Positions 24,537 through 33,118 of a DNA stretch of 64,000 bases are shown here, one piece after another (the stretch's first letter is position 1; each line of letters starts with the position of its first letter). Origin of the DNA: Kitasatospora xanthocidica (GTDB taxonomy: Bacteria; Actinomycetota; Actinomycetes; Streptomycetales; Streptomycetaceae); contig NZ_BNBY01000033.1 in the NCBI RefSeq assembly GCF_014656195.1, forward strand, positions 1 through 64,000, given 5' to 3'. The notes beneath the pieces are model-generated. The model saw only the letters and a list, made by a program, of their open reading frames with translations. It was not told the origin of the DNA and did not search any database. A program made the translations under genes and the position numbers.

Positions 24537-24556
24537 AATATGCAGACCGGTCTACT
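24537..24556 (+). promoter_or_regulatory. TetR operator, copy 2
   Basis: Base-for-base identical to 23870-23889 (AATATGCAGACCGGTCTACT), placed 66 bases before the SDR start codon. Confidence 0.75.
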
Positions 24557-24563
24557 GATTTTC

Positions 24564-24611
24564 TTGAGTCCCTGAGTCCCTGAGTCCCTGAGTCCCTGAG
24601 TCCCTGAGTCC
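24564..24611 (+). repeat. six 8-bp tandem repeats in the SDR leader
   Basis: One TTGAGTCC followed by five exact CTGAGTCC units fill the space between the operator and the ribosome site TGGAG (24612-24616) of the SDR gene. Such an array can change length by slippage and alter leader length. Confidence 0.9.
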
Positions 24612-24622
24612 TGGAGCGCAGC

Positions 24623-25678
24623 ATGACGTCCGTCCCGCCGCCCCGCACGCTCGTCCTCGGCGCCACCGGCTTCCTCGGCCGCTGGCTGGTCCTCGAACTC
24701 CTCACCCGCGGCGAGCCGGTGGCCGCCGCCGTCCGCGACCCCGCCCGTGCCACCACCCTCCGGCACTGGCTGCGCGCGCACGGCGCCGACGACACCGCCC
24801 TGACCACCGTCGCCGCCGACCTCACCCGCCCCGGCCTCGGCCTCTCCCCCGAGGACGACGACCTGCTCACCGGAGTCCGCGACGTCCACAACCTCGCCGC
24901 CCGCTACGACTTCGGCCTCACCCGCGCCCAGGCCGAACCCCCCAACGTGCACGGCGCCCTGCACGCGCTGCGGTGGTCCGCCACCCGGCCCGGACTACGC
25001 CGGCTGGTCCATCTCTCCGGCTACCGCGTCGGCCGCGACCCGGCCCCGCGCTACCCGCTGGACGAGCGCGCGACCTCCGCGCTCTACACCCGCCTCGGCG
25101 CGTACGAGGCCTCCAAGCAGCTCGGCGACGCCGCCGTCCGCGTCACCGCGCCCGGCCTCGGCGTGCCGCTCACCACCGTCAACCCGAGCAGCGTGATCGG
25201 CCACTCCCGGACCGGCGAGGCCGGCCAGTACCTCGGCCTGGCCCAGCTGGTCCGCCAACTCCACCGCGGGCGCCTCCCGTTGCTGCCCGGCACCCGGCGC
25301 ACCTTCCTGCCCGTCGTCACCGTCGACCACCTGGCCCGCTTCCTGACCGCCGTCCCCGAGCACGACCGCGCCCCGTTCCGGGCCCACACCGTCCTCGACC
25401 CCGCGACCCCGGCGCTCTCCGAGCTGATCGGCCTCCTGGCGTCCCACCTGGGCGTCCGCCCACCCCGGGGCCTGATCCCCGTCCGCCTGGTCCGCCGCCT
25501 CCCCCGCGCCCTCACCGGCGCCGACCCCGAGACCCTCACCTTCCTCTCCGAGGACCGCTACGACACCGCCTCCGCCGACCGCCTCGCCACCGCCGCCGAC
25601 CTCACCCACCCGCCGCTGACCCCCGCCCTGACCCGCTGGGCCACCCGCCTGGTCGAGGAGGACTTCGGGGCCTCATGA
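24623..25678 (+). CDS. extended SDR / NAD-dependent epimerase-dehydratase family protein (351 aa)
   Basis: Rossmann start TLVLGATGFLG (GxxGxxG) at residues 8-18, and active-site pair YEASK near residue 160. The segment FLPVVTVDHLARFL resembles thioester-reductase-like and 3-beta-HSD-like extended SDRs. It probably reduces or oxidises a small carbonyl compound; the substrate is unknown. The promoter carries a copy of the upstream TetR operator and the leader holds an 8-bp tandem repeat. Transcription ends at a perfect hairpin. Confidence 0.85.
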   Translation: MTSVPPPRTLVLGATGFLGRWLVLELLTRGEPVAAAVRDPARATTLRHWLRAHGADDTALTTVAADLTRPGLGLSPEDDDLLTGVRDVHNLAARYDFGLTRAQAEPPNVHGALHALRWSATRPGLRRLVHLSGYRVGRDPAPRYPLDERATSALYTRLGAYEASKQLGDAAVRVTAPGLGVPLTTVNPSSVIGHSRTGEAGQYLGLAQLVRQLHRGRLPLLPGTRRTFLPVVTVDHLARFLTAVPEHDRAPFRAHTVLDPATPALSELIGLLASHLGVRPPRGLIPVRLVRRLPRALTGADPETLTFLSEDRYDTASADRLATAADLTHPPLTPALTRWATRLVEEDFGAS

Positions 25679-25683
25679 GACCC

Positions 25684-25716
25684 GCACAGGAAGTCGGCCC
25701 GGCCGACTTCCTGTGC
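25684..25716. terminator. bidirectional terminator between convergent genes
   Basis: Perfect 16-base inverted repeat GCACAGGAAGTCGGCC with one central base, 5 bases after the SDR stop. Confidence 0.85.
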
Positions 25717-25768
25717 GACGGCGCCGCCGAGGAGCGGCGTGGACGTCCCACGGGAGTCGCGGCGCCGG

Positions 25769-26515
25769 CTACCCGAGGCTCTCCGCGACGCGGATCAGCT
25801 CCTCGTCCGAGAGCCTCGGTGGGGCGCCGGTGGTGACGACGAAGGTGTAGGTCCCGTCCGACCACGTCAGCGAACGGGGACTGCCGTTGCCGTCCTGGGT
25901 GATCGTCGCGGGGTGACCCTTGACGGTGGCGGCCCGGCCGTCCGGCGGCGTGCTGCTCCGACGAATCTGACTGATGATCAGGGACCCGTGTACGTCGGGC
26001 TCCGTGCCCAGCGTGTACCCGATGGCCCAGGCCGGGGTGTCGGTCGGGAGCGGGGCCAGCCCGGGCACCTGGGCCATCCTGCCTGCCGGATAGGGATAGT
26101 AGTTCTCCGGCAGGAACGCGGGCCGGCGGAGGTCGCGCTCGTCGAAGTGGACGGCGGGCTTGCCGGTGGCGTCGTGCATCGCCCTGGTCCCGAGCGGCTT
26201 GTTCAGGTGGGTGGTGATCTGTCCGTAGCCGCCCGGGTCGCAGAACCCCGGGGCGACGGTGTGCCGCAGGGACACCTTCACCGCGTCGGCGGACTCGCGC
26301 ACCACGAGCTCGGGCCGCTTCTCACAGCCCCAGCCGATGCTGAGGGTCAGCGTCCGGCCGTCCGAGCCGACCAGCAGCGGATAGCCGGCCACCGGGCCTT
26401 CGTAGACCTTCGTCTCCGGGCCCCGGTTGATCCACGCGTTGATCGCGAGCCCGCCACCGAGAACGGCTACGGCGGCCACGGCGGTCAAACGATTCCCTCG
26501 TCCACGCTTCGACAT
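25769..26515 (-). CDS. membrane-anchored extracytoplasmic protein, unknown function (248 aa)
   Basis: A short basic N-terminus and one hydrophobic helix (about residues 10-28) are followed by an extracellular domain. The domain has paired cysteines (GWGCEKRPEL and GFCDPGGYG) that could form a disulfide. The end TWSDGTYTFVVTTGAPPRLSDEELIRVAESLG resembles DUF4367-like C-termini seen in anti-sigma-like proteins, but no zinc motif or sigma partner is adjacent. Not otherwise recognised. Confidence 0.7.
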   Translation of the reverse strand: MSKRGRGNRLTAVAAVAVLGGGLAINAWINRGPETKVYEGPVAGYPLLVGSDGRTLTLSIGWGCEKRPELVVRESADAVKVSLRHTVAPGFCDPGGYGQITTHLNKPLGTRAMHDATGKPAVHFDERDLRRPAFLPENYYPYPAGRMAQVPGLAPLPTDTPAWAIGYTLGTEPDVHGSLIISQIRRSSTPPDGRAATVKGHPATITQDGNGSPRSLTWSDGTYTFVVTTGAPPRLSDEELIRVAESLG

Positions 26516-26552
26516 CTGACGGACGCTACCGTGCCCGTGTTTGCGGCAAGCA

Positions 26553-26596
26553 TCCGGACGGCGGGGTCAGGTCGGCGGGGTCCGGACGGCGGGGTC
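26553..26596. repeat. direct repeat upstream of a membrane-protein gene
   Basis: CCGGACGGCGGGGTC occurs at 26553-26567 and 26582-26596, with a related GGTCGGCGGGGT between. It lies in the 100-base gap between 25769-26515 and the methyltransferase gene. Confidence 0.5.
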
Positions 26597-26615
26597 CGGA
26601 CGGTCCGGTCCGTCG

Positions 26616-27269
26616 TCATGAGTCCCCGACCGGGGTGGAGCCGGCCGGCCGTTCGAAGACCAGCTCCGTCCAGTGCACGGCGCCCCGGCCGTGCAGGTCG
26701 CCGCGGGTGGTGCGGTGCAGGAGGCGCAGGCCGCGGTCGGTGGCGAGGTCGACGGTGTGCTCGGGTGGGAGGTCGAACATCCGGCGCCCGGGTGGGACGG
26801 GGCCGTGCCGGAGGGTGAGGGCGAGGCGGCCGCCGGGGGCGAGGAGGGTGGCGAGGGCGTCCATGGCGGGCGGGCGTTCGGCGGGGGTGAGGTGCATCCA
26901 GACGGCGGTGAGCAGGACGAGGTCGTAGCGCTCGCCCTCGGCGAGGAGTCCCGGCAGCCCGGGCAGTGCGTCGGGGAGCCAGCGGATGCCCGTTCCCGCG
27001 TGCAACCGCTCGCCGTGGGCGCGGAGTTCGGGGGTGGGTTCGGCGGCCACCACCCGGTGGCCGAGGGCGGCGAGGGCGGCGGCGTCGCGGCCGGTGCCGG
27101 CGCCGATGTCGAGGACGGCGGCGGGTGGCGCCGGGTAGTGGTGCAGCAGTTCGCCGTGGACCTCGGCGAAGCTCACGCTCTCGTACTGGACGGCGAGCTG
27201 TTCGGCCGCCTCGCCGTATCCCGCGGTGCTCGGGAGCTCGCCGTTCCCGGTGCCGTCGACGTCGTTCAT
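26616..27269 (-). CDS. class I SAM-dependent methyltransferase (217 aa)
   Basis: Motif I VLDIGAGTGRDAAAL near residue 55 binds S-adenosylmethionine; motif II-like acidic residue is in VVAAEPTPEL, and LVLLTAVWMHL follows as post-motif. No signal or membrane segment. Its start codon overlaps the stop of the 164-aa gene upstream (27266-27760) as ATGA, so the two are translationally coupled. The methyl acceptor is unknown; the partner may be its substrate or a helper, which is inference only. Confidence 0.88.
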   Translation of the reverse strand: MNDVDGTGNGELPSTAGYGEAAEQLAVQYESVSFAEVHGELLHHYPAPPAAVLDIGAGTGRDAAALAALGHRVVAAEPTPELRAHGERLHAGTGIRWLPDALPGLPGLLAEGERYDLVLLTAVWMHLTPAERPPAMDALATLLAPGGRLALTLRHGPVPPGRRMFDLPPEHTVDLATDRGLRLLHRTTRGDLHGRGAVHWTELVFERPAGSTPVGDS

Positions 27270-27760
27270 TGGACCTCCCGGACGATCACCGCGTCGCCGG
27301 CGGCGGCCGCCCCGGCGAAGAAGTCCCGCAGTTCGCGCAGGTCGTGGACGACCCGGGCGGCCACCGACTCGGACCAGGGCGCCGGGTAGCCGAGGTGCGC
27401 GACCGTCCGGGCGAGGATGCTGTCCTGCTGGCGGACGAGTTCGCCGAGCGCCGAGCCGCGCAGGAAGGCGGAGGCCGCCACGACCTGGTCGGGGCGCAGC
27501 ACGGGCATCCCGGTGCCCGGTTCGGGGCGCTCGCCGCCGTAGACGGGCAGCCGGGCGGCCGGATCGGGGTGCAGGCCGTTCTCGGTGAGTGCGAGTTCCA
27601 TCAGCACGGCGGTGCGCCGGACTCCGAGGGCGAGCCCGGCGGCGGCCAGCCGGTCGTACCGGACGTCGTGGTCCCGGGGCACGAGTTCGCCGAGTTCCTC
27701 CGGCGAGCAGGTGTCGACGGCCTGACCGGGCAGGCGGCGCCAGAAGTGATCCACACTCAC
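27266..27760 (-). CDS. hypothetical protein coupled to the methyltransferase (164 aa)
   Basis: Soluble protein starting with GTG 27760 (MSVDHFWRRLPG). It contains Leu/Ala-rich helices and a C-terminal LRELRDFFAGAAAAGDAVIVREVQ. It has faint similarity in size and style to DUF1877/YfbM-type proteins, but I could not match it firmly. Its stop overlaps the methyltransferase start by 4 bases, showing a two-gene operon. Confidence 0.7.
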   Translation of the reverse strand: MSVDHFWRRLPGQAVDTCSPEELGELVPRDHDVRYDRLAAAGLALGVRRTAVLMELALTENGLHPDPAARLPVYGGERPEPGTGMPVLRPDQVVAASAFLRGSALGELVRQQDSILARTVAHLGYPAPWSESVAARVVHDLRELRDFFAGAAAAGDAVIVREVQ

Positions 27761-27820
27761 CCGCTCAGCGTAACGAAGGCCCGGCCGCGCCGTGGAGCGG
27801 GACCGCCGTAGGGCATGCGT

Positions 27821-28051
27821 TCAGGCCTCGCCGGGGTGCCAGGCGGGCCATTCCCAGGGGCGGTCGGCCCAGCGGACGCGCTCGGGGTCGCGCGGGTCGA
27901 GGTCGGGGAAGAGCTCGTGGATACGCGGCTCGAACTCCTCGGGGGCGAGTGGCTCCCAGCCGTGGCCCTCGAAGTGGACGAGGCGGTAGCGGCTGTCGGT
28001 CCGGAACTCGGCCACCTCGACCACGGGTGCGGACGTGCTGTTGGTCTCCAT
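27821..28051 (-). CDS. small hypothetical protein (76 aa)
   Basis: Acidic, Trp- and Pro-rich protein with RLVHFEGHGWEPLAPEEFEPRIHELFPDLDP and a WADRPWEWPAW tail. The ATG at 28051 (METNSTSAP) has a GGGGT just upstream; two earlier starts in frame are less likely. No known domain recognised. Codon use fits the neighbourhood. Confidence 0.55.
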   Translation of the reverse strand: METNSTSAPVVEVAEFRTDSRYRLVHFEGHGWEPLAPEEFEPRIHELFPDLDPRDPERVRWADRPWEWPAWHPGEA

Positions 28052-28178
28052 GACCCCAAGCATGTGGCGCGGTGGCAATCAACGCCCGCTCAGACCCCTC
28101 TTCCGGGTCATGTCCCGGCGTCGGCGCGCTCGTTGAGCACGGAAAGGTACGACGGGGGGCTGCGGGAAGGACGAGCAC

Positions 28179-28808
28179 ATGACTGAGCAGCCCACCGGAG
28201 GGCAGTGGCAGTGGCCGCGGGACGCGTGGCAGCCCCCTCCGGTCCCCACCGCTCCTCCGCTCGCGACCACCACGGCTTCCACCGCCGCCGCATCGACCGG
28301 CGCGCCCCGGCGCCGGTCGCGCCGGGTGTGGGCGGCCGCGGCGGCGGGCACGGGCGCCGTGCTGGCGTCCGTGCTGGTGATGTGCGGTCCGGGCTCGGGT
28401 GACGTGCTGAGCGTGACGGCCCTGCCGGAGGCCTCGCCGTCCGCTTCGGACCCGGCCGCGCGGCTGCTGCCGGTGTCCCCGGTGCCGGCCACCCCCGCGC
28501 CGTCCCCGCTGCCGGCCCCGGTCCCGGAGGGCGGCACCACGAGCGGAACCGGGACGGCGGCGGCGGCCGAGGCCGGGACGGCGGACGCCCGGCACGGGTC
28601 GGCGAGCCCGCGTCCGAAGCCGGGCCACGGCTCGAAGGCCACCGGTCCGGCCCGCGGGGCGTCGGACGCGCCCGCCCCGGCGGCTCCGGGGGCGGGCGCC
28701 TCGGTGCCGGGCGCCGGCCCGGGCACCATCTGTGACCAGGCCGAACGCATGGGCCGCTGGCCGGCCGGCTCGGAGCAGGCCCGGCTCTGCCGCGGCGTCT
28801 ACGGCTGA
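28179..28808 (+). CDS. single-pass membrane protein with Ala/Pro-rich ectodomain (209 aa)
   Basis: Residues 1-45 are a cytoplasmic Trp/Pro/Thr-rich segment ending in a basic cluster RRRSRR. One membrane helix follows (about 48-70), then a long low-complexity Ala/Pro/Gly linker. The last 26 residues look conserved: ICDQAERMGRWPAGSEQARLC, with two cysteines that may pair. The function is unknown; the layout suggests a surface peptide displayed on a flexible stalk. The gene end overlaps the convergent acyltransferase gene by 10 bases. Confidence 0.65.
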   Translation: MTEQPTGGQWQWPRDAWQPPPVPTAPPLATTTASTAAASTGAPRRRSRRVWAAAAAGTGAVLASVLVMCGPGSGDVLSVTALPEASPSASDPAARLLPVSPVPATPAPSPLPAPVPEGGTTSGTGTAAAAEAGTADARHGSASPRPKPGHGSKATGPARGASDAPAPAAPGAGASVPGAGPGTICDQAERMGRWPAGSEQARLCRGVYG

Positions 28809-30991
28809 GCCGGCACCGCTCCGGGAGCCGCCGCGCCCCCGGTCACCCCCAGCAGCCCCTTGTCCAGCCGGGGCGCCAGCACCCGCGCCAGGGTGTCGGT
28901 GATGTGCCCGGTGTCCCGGTACAGCACCACGCCTTCGAGCGCGGCCGGGCAGGAGGGCCCGGTGCCGGGGCAGAGCAGCGGACCGAGGTCCAGGGTGCGG
29001 ACGCCGTACCGGGCGGCGAGTCCGCCGTCGAGCAGCGGGTCGGGCTCGAAGGCGGTGTCGCGCGGGAAGAAGCAGGCGTCCGAACGCCCGTCCGAGGCGG
29101 CCAGGCAGGTCGGGATGTCCTTGCCGGGCATCGGGGTGTCGCCGAGGTAGGCGAGCGGGGCGCCGAGTGCGGTGAGCCGGTCGAGGGTGCGGGTCCAGCC
29201 TTCGGTGCGCTCCTCGGGGCTGCCGTACCGGTTGAGGCCGGAGAGCATGATCAGGCGCGGCTTGGGGCCGGAGGTGAGCCGGGTGAGGGTGTTCTCGCGC
29301 CAGCGGTCGCACTCCTCGAAGGTGCGGCCGAGCACGTTGTTGCGCACGGTGAGGGTGGCCAGCGGGCAGCCGGGCTTGACCAGGACCTCCAGGGCCCAGT
29401 GCCGCTGCTCGGCCATGGCGAGGGCGGCGGAGATCCACTGCCCGGCGTGCGAGTCGCCGAGCAGCACGATCCGGTCGGGGCTGTCCTCGGCGCCGAAGAG
29501 GCAGCGCGGGCTGCTGTCGGCGTTGAGCGGGATCTCGCAGCCCTTGCCGGGCGGGAAGTCCTCGCGGGCGCGGGCCAGCGAGGGCGTGAGGGTGAGCACC
29601 CGGGCGCCGGGGGCGAGCAGGCCGGGCCCGTCGACGGCCCCGGCGGGTGCGACGGCGGGGGTGTCCGCCGTGCCCCCGAGGGCGCGGACGGTGCCGCCGC
29701 CGAGGGTGAGCGCGGCGATCAGCGGGATGACCAGGGCGCTCGCGCCGACGGCGAGGCCGCGCCGGGGCGCCGGGCTGCTGCCGTGGCGCAGCGGCTGTTC
29801 GACCAGCCGGAGGGTGAGCCAGGCGGGCAGCGCGGCGGCGGCGGTGAGCGCGACCAGGGCGGTCCAGGGCAGCGCGCCGTACCGGGCCTGGGCGATGGTC
29901 AGCACCGGCCAGTGCCAGAGGTACCAGGCGTACGAGAGGCGTCCGGCGGCGCGCAGCGGGCGGGCGGCGAGCAGACCGCCGGCGTCGGCCCGGCCCGGCG
30001 GGTGGTGCCCGGCGAGCAGGACGGCGGCGGTGCCGAGGACGGGCAGCAGCGCGGCGGCGCCGGGGAACGGGGTGGTGCGGTCGTACAGGAAGAGCGGTGC
30101 CAGGACGGCCGCGAGGCCGAGCCAGCCGAGCAGTCGCAGCGACCACCGGGCGGGGCGCCGCTCGGCCCGGGCGCCCAGGGCGCCGCCGAGCAGGGCCGCG
30201 CCCGCTCCGGCCGCGAACTCCCAGAGGCGGCTGCCGGTGGAGAAGTAGGCCAGCGGGGCCGAGGTCTGGGTCCAGCGCAGGCAGAGCACCAGGGACACGA
30301 CGCCGATGGCGGCGGTGGCGAGGGTGATCGCGAGGGTGCGGCGGCGCCCGTGCAGGTAGCGGGCGAGGCCGAGCAGCAGGACGCCCCAGAGCAGGTAGAA
30401 CTGGTTCTCCACGCCGAGGGACCAGAAGTGCTGGAGCGGGCTGGGGTCGCGTTCGGCGGCCAGGTAGTCGGTCTGCTGGCCGACGAAGCGCCAGTTGGCG
30501 AACTGGCCGGCGGCGGCGATCAGGTCCCGGGCGAGGTCGGTGCCGCGCAGCGGGTCGAGCAGGGCTCCGCCGGCGGCGGCGGTGGCGACCAGGACGGTGG
30601 CGGCGGCGGGCAGGATCCGGCGGGCGCGGCGGGCGGCGAAGTCCCGCAGGCCGAGCGGGCGGCCGGTCAGCATCCCGGTGATCAGGAAGCCGGAGATGAC
30701 GAAGAAGACGTCGACGCCGATGTAGCCGCCGGTCAGGCCGGGTACGGCGGCGTGGAAGGCGAGGACGGACAGCACGGCGAGGCCGCGGAGTCCTTCGATG
30801 TCGGGGCGGAAGGCGGCGCGTCGGCGGGGTTGCCCGCGGTCGGCGACGGCGGTGCTCTTCGGGGCGGCGATCTCCCGCTCCACCCGGACGACCCCGGGGA
30901 GCAGATCGGCGGCGCCCGGAGCGGGCGCGGAGGGCGCGGACGAGGACGGTGAAGAGGACGGTGAAGGCGATGGCGGTACGGCCGTGGGCAC
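28799..30991 (-). CDS. acyltransferase 3 / SGNH fusion, OafA-type O-acetyltransferase (730 aa)
   Basis: The N-terminal half is an acyltransferase-3 membrane domain: RPDIEGLRGLAVLSVLAFHA (catalytic His region) and GYIGVDVFFVISGFLI, followed by about ten helices. The C-terminal half is an SGNH hydrolase-like domain with the nucleophile block LLGDSHAGQWI near residue 505 and the D-x-x-H end block YRDTGHIT. Such proteins move acetyl groups across the membrane onto cell-wall or capsule glycans. It lies 147 bases downstream of a family 2 glycosyltransferase gene on the same strand, a plausible exopolysaccharide pair. GTG 30991 is the start. Confidence 0.88.
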   Translation of the reverse strand: MPTAVPPSPSPSSSPSSSAPSAPAPGAADLLPGVVRVEREIAAPKSTAVADRGQPRRRAAFRPDIEGLRGLAVLSVLAFHAAVPGLTGGYIGVDVFFVISGFLITGMLTGRPLGLRDFAARRARRILPAAATVLVATAAAGGALLDPLRGTDLARDLIAAAGQFANWRFVGQQTDYLAAERDPSPLQHFWSLGVENQFYLLWGVLLLGLARYLHGRRRTLAITLATAAIGVVSLVLCLRWTQTSAPLAYFSTGSRLWEFAAGAGAALLGGALGARAERRPARWSLRLLGWLGLAAVLAPLFLYDRTTPFPGAAALLPVLGTAAVLLAGHHPPGRADAGGLLAARPLRAAGRLSYAWYLWHWPVLTIAQARYGALPWTALVALTAAAALPAWLTLRLVEQPLRHGSSPAPRRGLAVGASALVIPLIAALTLGGGTVRALGGTADTPAVAPAGAVDGPGLLAPGARVLTLTPSLARAREDFPPGKGCEIPLNADSSPRCLFGAEDSPDRIVLLGDSHAGQWISAALAMAEQRHWALEVLVKPGCPLATLTVRNNVLGRTFEECDRWRENTLTRLTSGPKPRLIMLSGLNRYGSPEERTEGWTRTLDRLTALGAPLAYLGDTPMPGKDIPTCLAASDGRSDACFFPRDTAFEPDPLLDGGLAARYGVRTLDLGPLLCPGTGPSCPAALEGVVLYRDTGHITDTLARVLAPRLDKGLLGVTGGAAAPGAVPAQP

Positions 30992-31138
30992 GGCGGCGCT
31001 CCTTGGCAGGGTGGCAGCGGTGGTCGGGCCCGCCGGGCCGATGGGGCGGCCGGGCGGATTCCGCGCCGGTGGGGCGACGCGCGAGGAGTCTCAGTGGTGG
31101 ATCGCCGTCATGGAATTGACGATCCGTCAGAAACGAAC

Positions 31139-32875
31139 TCAGAAGATCAGCGGATCGGCCCAGCCGGACGCCAGCAGCCCGCAGAGCAGCAGCACGGCGG
31201 TGACGGCGACGGACTCGGCATGGCCGAACCCGAGCTCGGAGCGGCTCCGGACGGGCGCGGCGACCTCGCCGACGGTGGCGCCCTTGCCACCGTTCGCACC
31301 GTTCAGGAGCGGCCACAGGGCCTTGATCAGCGGGATCATGGTGTACGCGGTGAGCCCGAGCAGCGCGGCGAGCGCCCAGTACGGCCGCCAGCCGTGCAGC
31401 AGTGCGGCCCGGACCAGCCCGACGACGCCGGCGAGGACGACGAACCCGAGCCAGCCGACCCCGATCCGGGCGACCGCGCGGGCGAGTGAACTGCCACCCG
31501 ACACGGCGCCGGTGGGCACCCAGTCGGCGGAGCGGCGGCGCAGCGCGTGCGCGATGGCGACCACGTGGCAGAGCCCGCCGAGGAGTTGGACCCGGGTGAC
31601 CTCGAAGCGCCAGCGGGTGCGGGACATCGCGGGCAGCAGCACCAGGGCGACCCAGATCGGCGGCAGGAAGGGGAGCACCTGCCAGGGCTGGATCTCCTCG
31701 GGGCGGAAGAACAGCATGATCAGGGCGGGCAGCGGCACGGCGAAGACGTTCACCGCGCTGGTGACGTACCCGAGGATGCCGTTCCAGAAGCAGAGCCGGG
31801 CGGAGCGGGGCAGCGGTCCCTTGCGGAAGCCGGGGTCGCCGACGAGGGCCAGGGAGCCGAGGCACCAGCGGTACTGCTGGCTGATGAAGGCGGGCAGGCC
31901 GGTGGGCGACATGCCCTTGGCGACCAGCGCGGGCACGTAGCGGGTGGACCAGCCGGCCCGGGCGAGGGCGAGGCCTGTGTAGAGGTCCTCGCTGTGGTCG
32001 ATCTCGGCGAAGCCGCCGATCCGCTTCAGCGCGGCGCGGCGGTAGAGGGCGTTGGTGCCGCAGCAGACGGTGCCGTCCTGCGCGTCCCGGGAGGGCTGGA
32101 TCCAGCGGTAGAAGATCTCCTGGGTGGCTCCCGCGGCGCGTTCGAGCCAGGACATGTCCGCGTCCGTGTCGAAGCACTGCGGGCTCTGCACGATGCCGAC
32201 CTCGGGGTTGTCGAGGTAGGGCACCAGGTGGTGCAGGAAGTCGGGGCGGGGGCAGAAGTCGGCGTCGAGGACGGCGACGATCTCGCCGGTGCCCTCGGCC
32301 AGGCCGTGGTTGAGGTTGCCGGCCTTCTTGAAGCGGCCCCGGTCGGGGCGGGCGCGGTACCGGAAGCCGTAGGACTCGGCGAGTTCGCGCACCTCGGGGC
32401 GGTCGGCGTCGTCGAGGACCAGGACGGTCAGTTCGCCGGGCCAGCGGACGGCGGCGGTGTGCCGGTAGGCGTTGTCGAGGACGGCCAGCGGTTCGCCGGC
32501 GGTGGGCAGCAGCAGGTCCACGCTCGGGTGGCGGGCGGGCTGCCAGGCGCGCATCAGCAGGTCGTGCGAGTCGCGGGTGAAGCGGCGGGCGCGCTGGCCG
32601 TCGGTGAGGGAGAGCAGCCAGGTGGCCGCGTTGAGCACGGTGAGCACCAGGAACGGCCAGAGCAGCGGCTTGCTGAGGGCGAACAGGCCGAGCGTGGCGG
32701 TGGCTCCCGCGTAGGAGAGGGTGGCGCAGAGCAGCACCCAGCGGCGCTGCGGGCCGAAGTACCAGTAGAGCTCCTCGTCGTCGGGCGGGCTGGGCAGGCG
32801 CAGGTCGGGGTCCGCGGGTGTCCGGCGCGGACCGGCGTCGGGTGCGGGCATGGCGGTGCCATGGAGTACGGGCAT
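31139..32875 (-). CDS. processive family 2 glycosyltransferase, cellulose-synthase-like (578 aa)
   Basis: Membrane-bound polysaccharide synthase. The catalytic chain is visible: LVLDDADRPE (first Asp), AVLDADFCPRPDF (DxD), a SEDLYTGLALARAGW acid (TED-like) and QQYRWCLGSL (QxxRW). Two N-terminal helices precede the catalytic domain and about four to five helices follow. ATG 32875 is chosen from the upstream frame because GGGGGG lies nearby; ATG 32851 is also possible. The partner O-acyltransferase gene follows. The polymer made is unknown. No PilZ domain is seen. Confidence 0.87.
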   Translation of the reverse strand: MPVLHGTAMPAPDAGPRRTPADPDLRLPSPPDDEELYWYFGPQRRWVLLCATLSYAGATATLGLFALSKPLLWPFLVLTVLNAATWLLSLTDGQRARRFTRDSHDLLMRAWQPARHPSVDLLLPTAGEPLAVLDNAYRHTAAVRWPGELTVLVLDDADRPEVRELAESYGFRYRARPDRGRFKKAGNLNHGLAEGTGEIVAVLDADFCPRPDFLHHLVPYLDNPEVGIVQSPQCFDTDADMSWLERAAGATQEIFYRWIQPSRDAQDGTVCCGTNALYRRAALKRIGGFAEIDHSEDLYTGLALARAGWSTRYVPALVAKGMSPTGLPAFISQQYRWCLGSLALVGDPGFRKGPLPRSARLCFWNGILGYVTSAVNVFAVPLPALIMLFFRPEEIQPWQVLPFLPPIWVALVLLPAMSRTRWRFEVTRVQLLGGLCHVVAIAHALRRRSADWVPTGAVSGGSSLARAVARIGVGWLGFVVLAGVVGLVRAALLHGWRPYWALAALLGLTAYTMIPLIKALWPLLNGANGGKGATVGEVAAPVRSRSELGFGHAESVAVTAVLLLCGLLASGWADPLIF

Positions 32876-33039
32876 GCGGAAGTGGCCCCCCTGGGCGATG
32901 GACGGAACGTGGCCGTTCGCGCCCAGCCTCTCACATTGGCCTAGACCAATCATGAACGAGGTATGACATCTCCGCATCGGCCCAGCTCAGCGACTTGACG
33001 CCGCATCACCTGCCGGATTCACGTCGAGCGGAACTGAAC

Positions 33040-33084
33040 CGGGCCCCGAGCGCGGCCCGTCGGACGGACCACGCCCGGGGCCCG
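33040..33084 (-). terminator. possible terminator after the GNAT gene
   Basis: CGGGCCCCG (33040-33048) and CGGGGCCCG (33076-33084) can pair, but the 27-base loop makes this weaker than other hairpins in the window. Confidence 0.4.
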
Positions 33085-33118
33085 CCCCAGGAGGTTTCGG
33101 AAGCTCGTCAGGCAGCCG

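Noticed and set aside
27765..32177. Minus-strand open frame of 1470 codons
   Set aside because: Arg/Pro/Gly-rich translation running across several real genes in another frame; a product of high GC at third positions.
33040..33060. A third TGAACC-N16 ECF promoter
   Set aside because: The -10 position reads CCGTCG and it is not placed before a plus-strand gene at a suitable distance.
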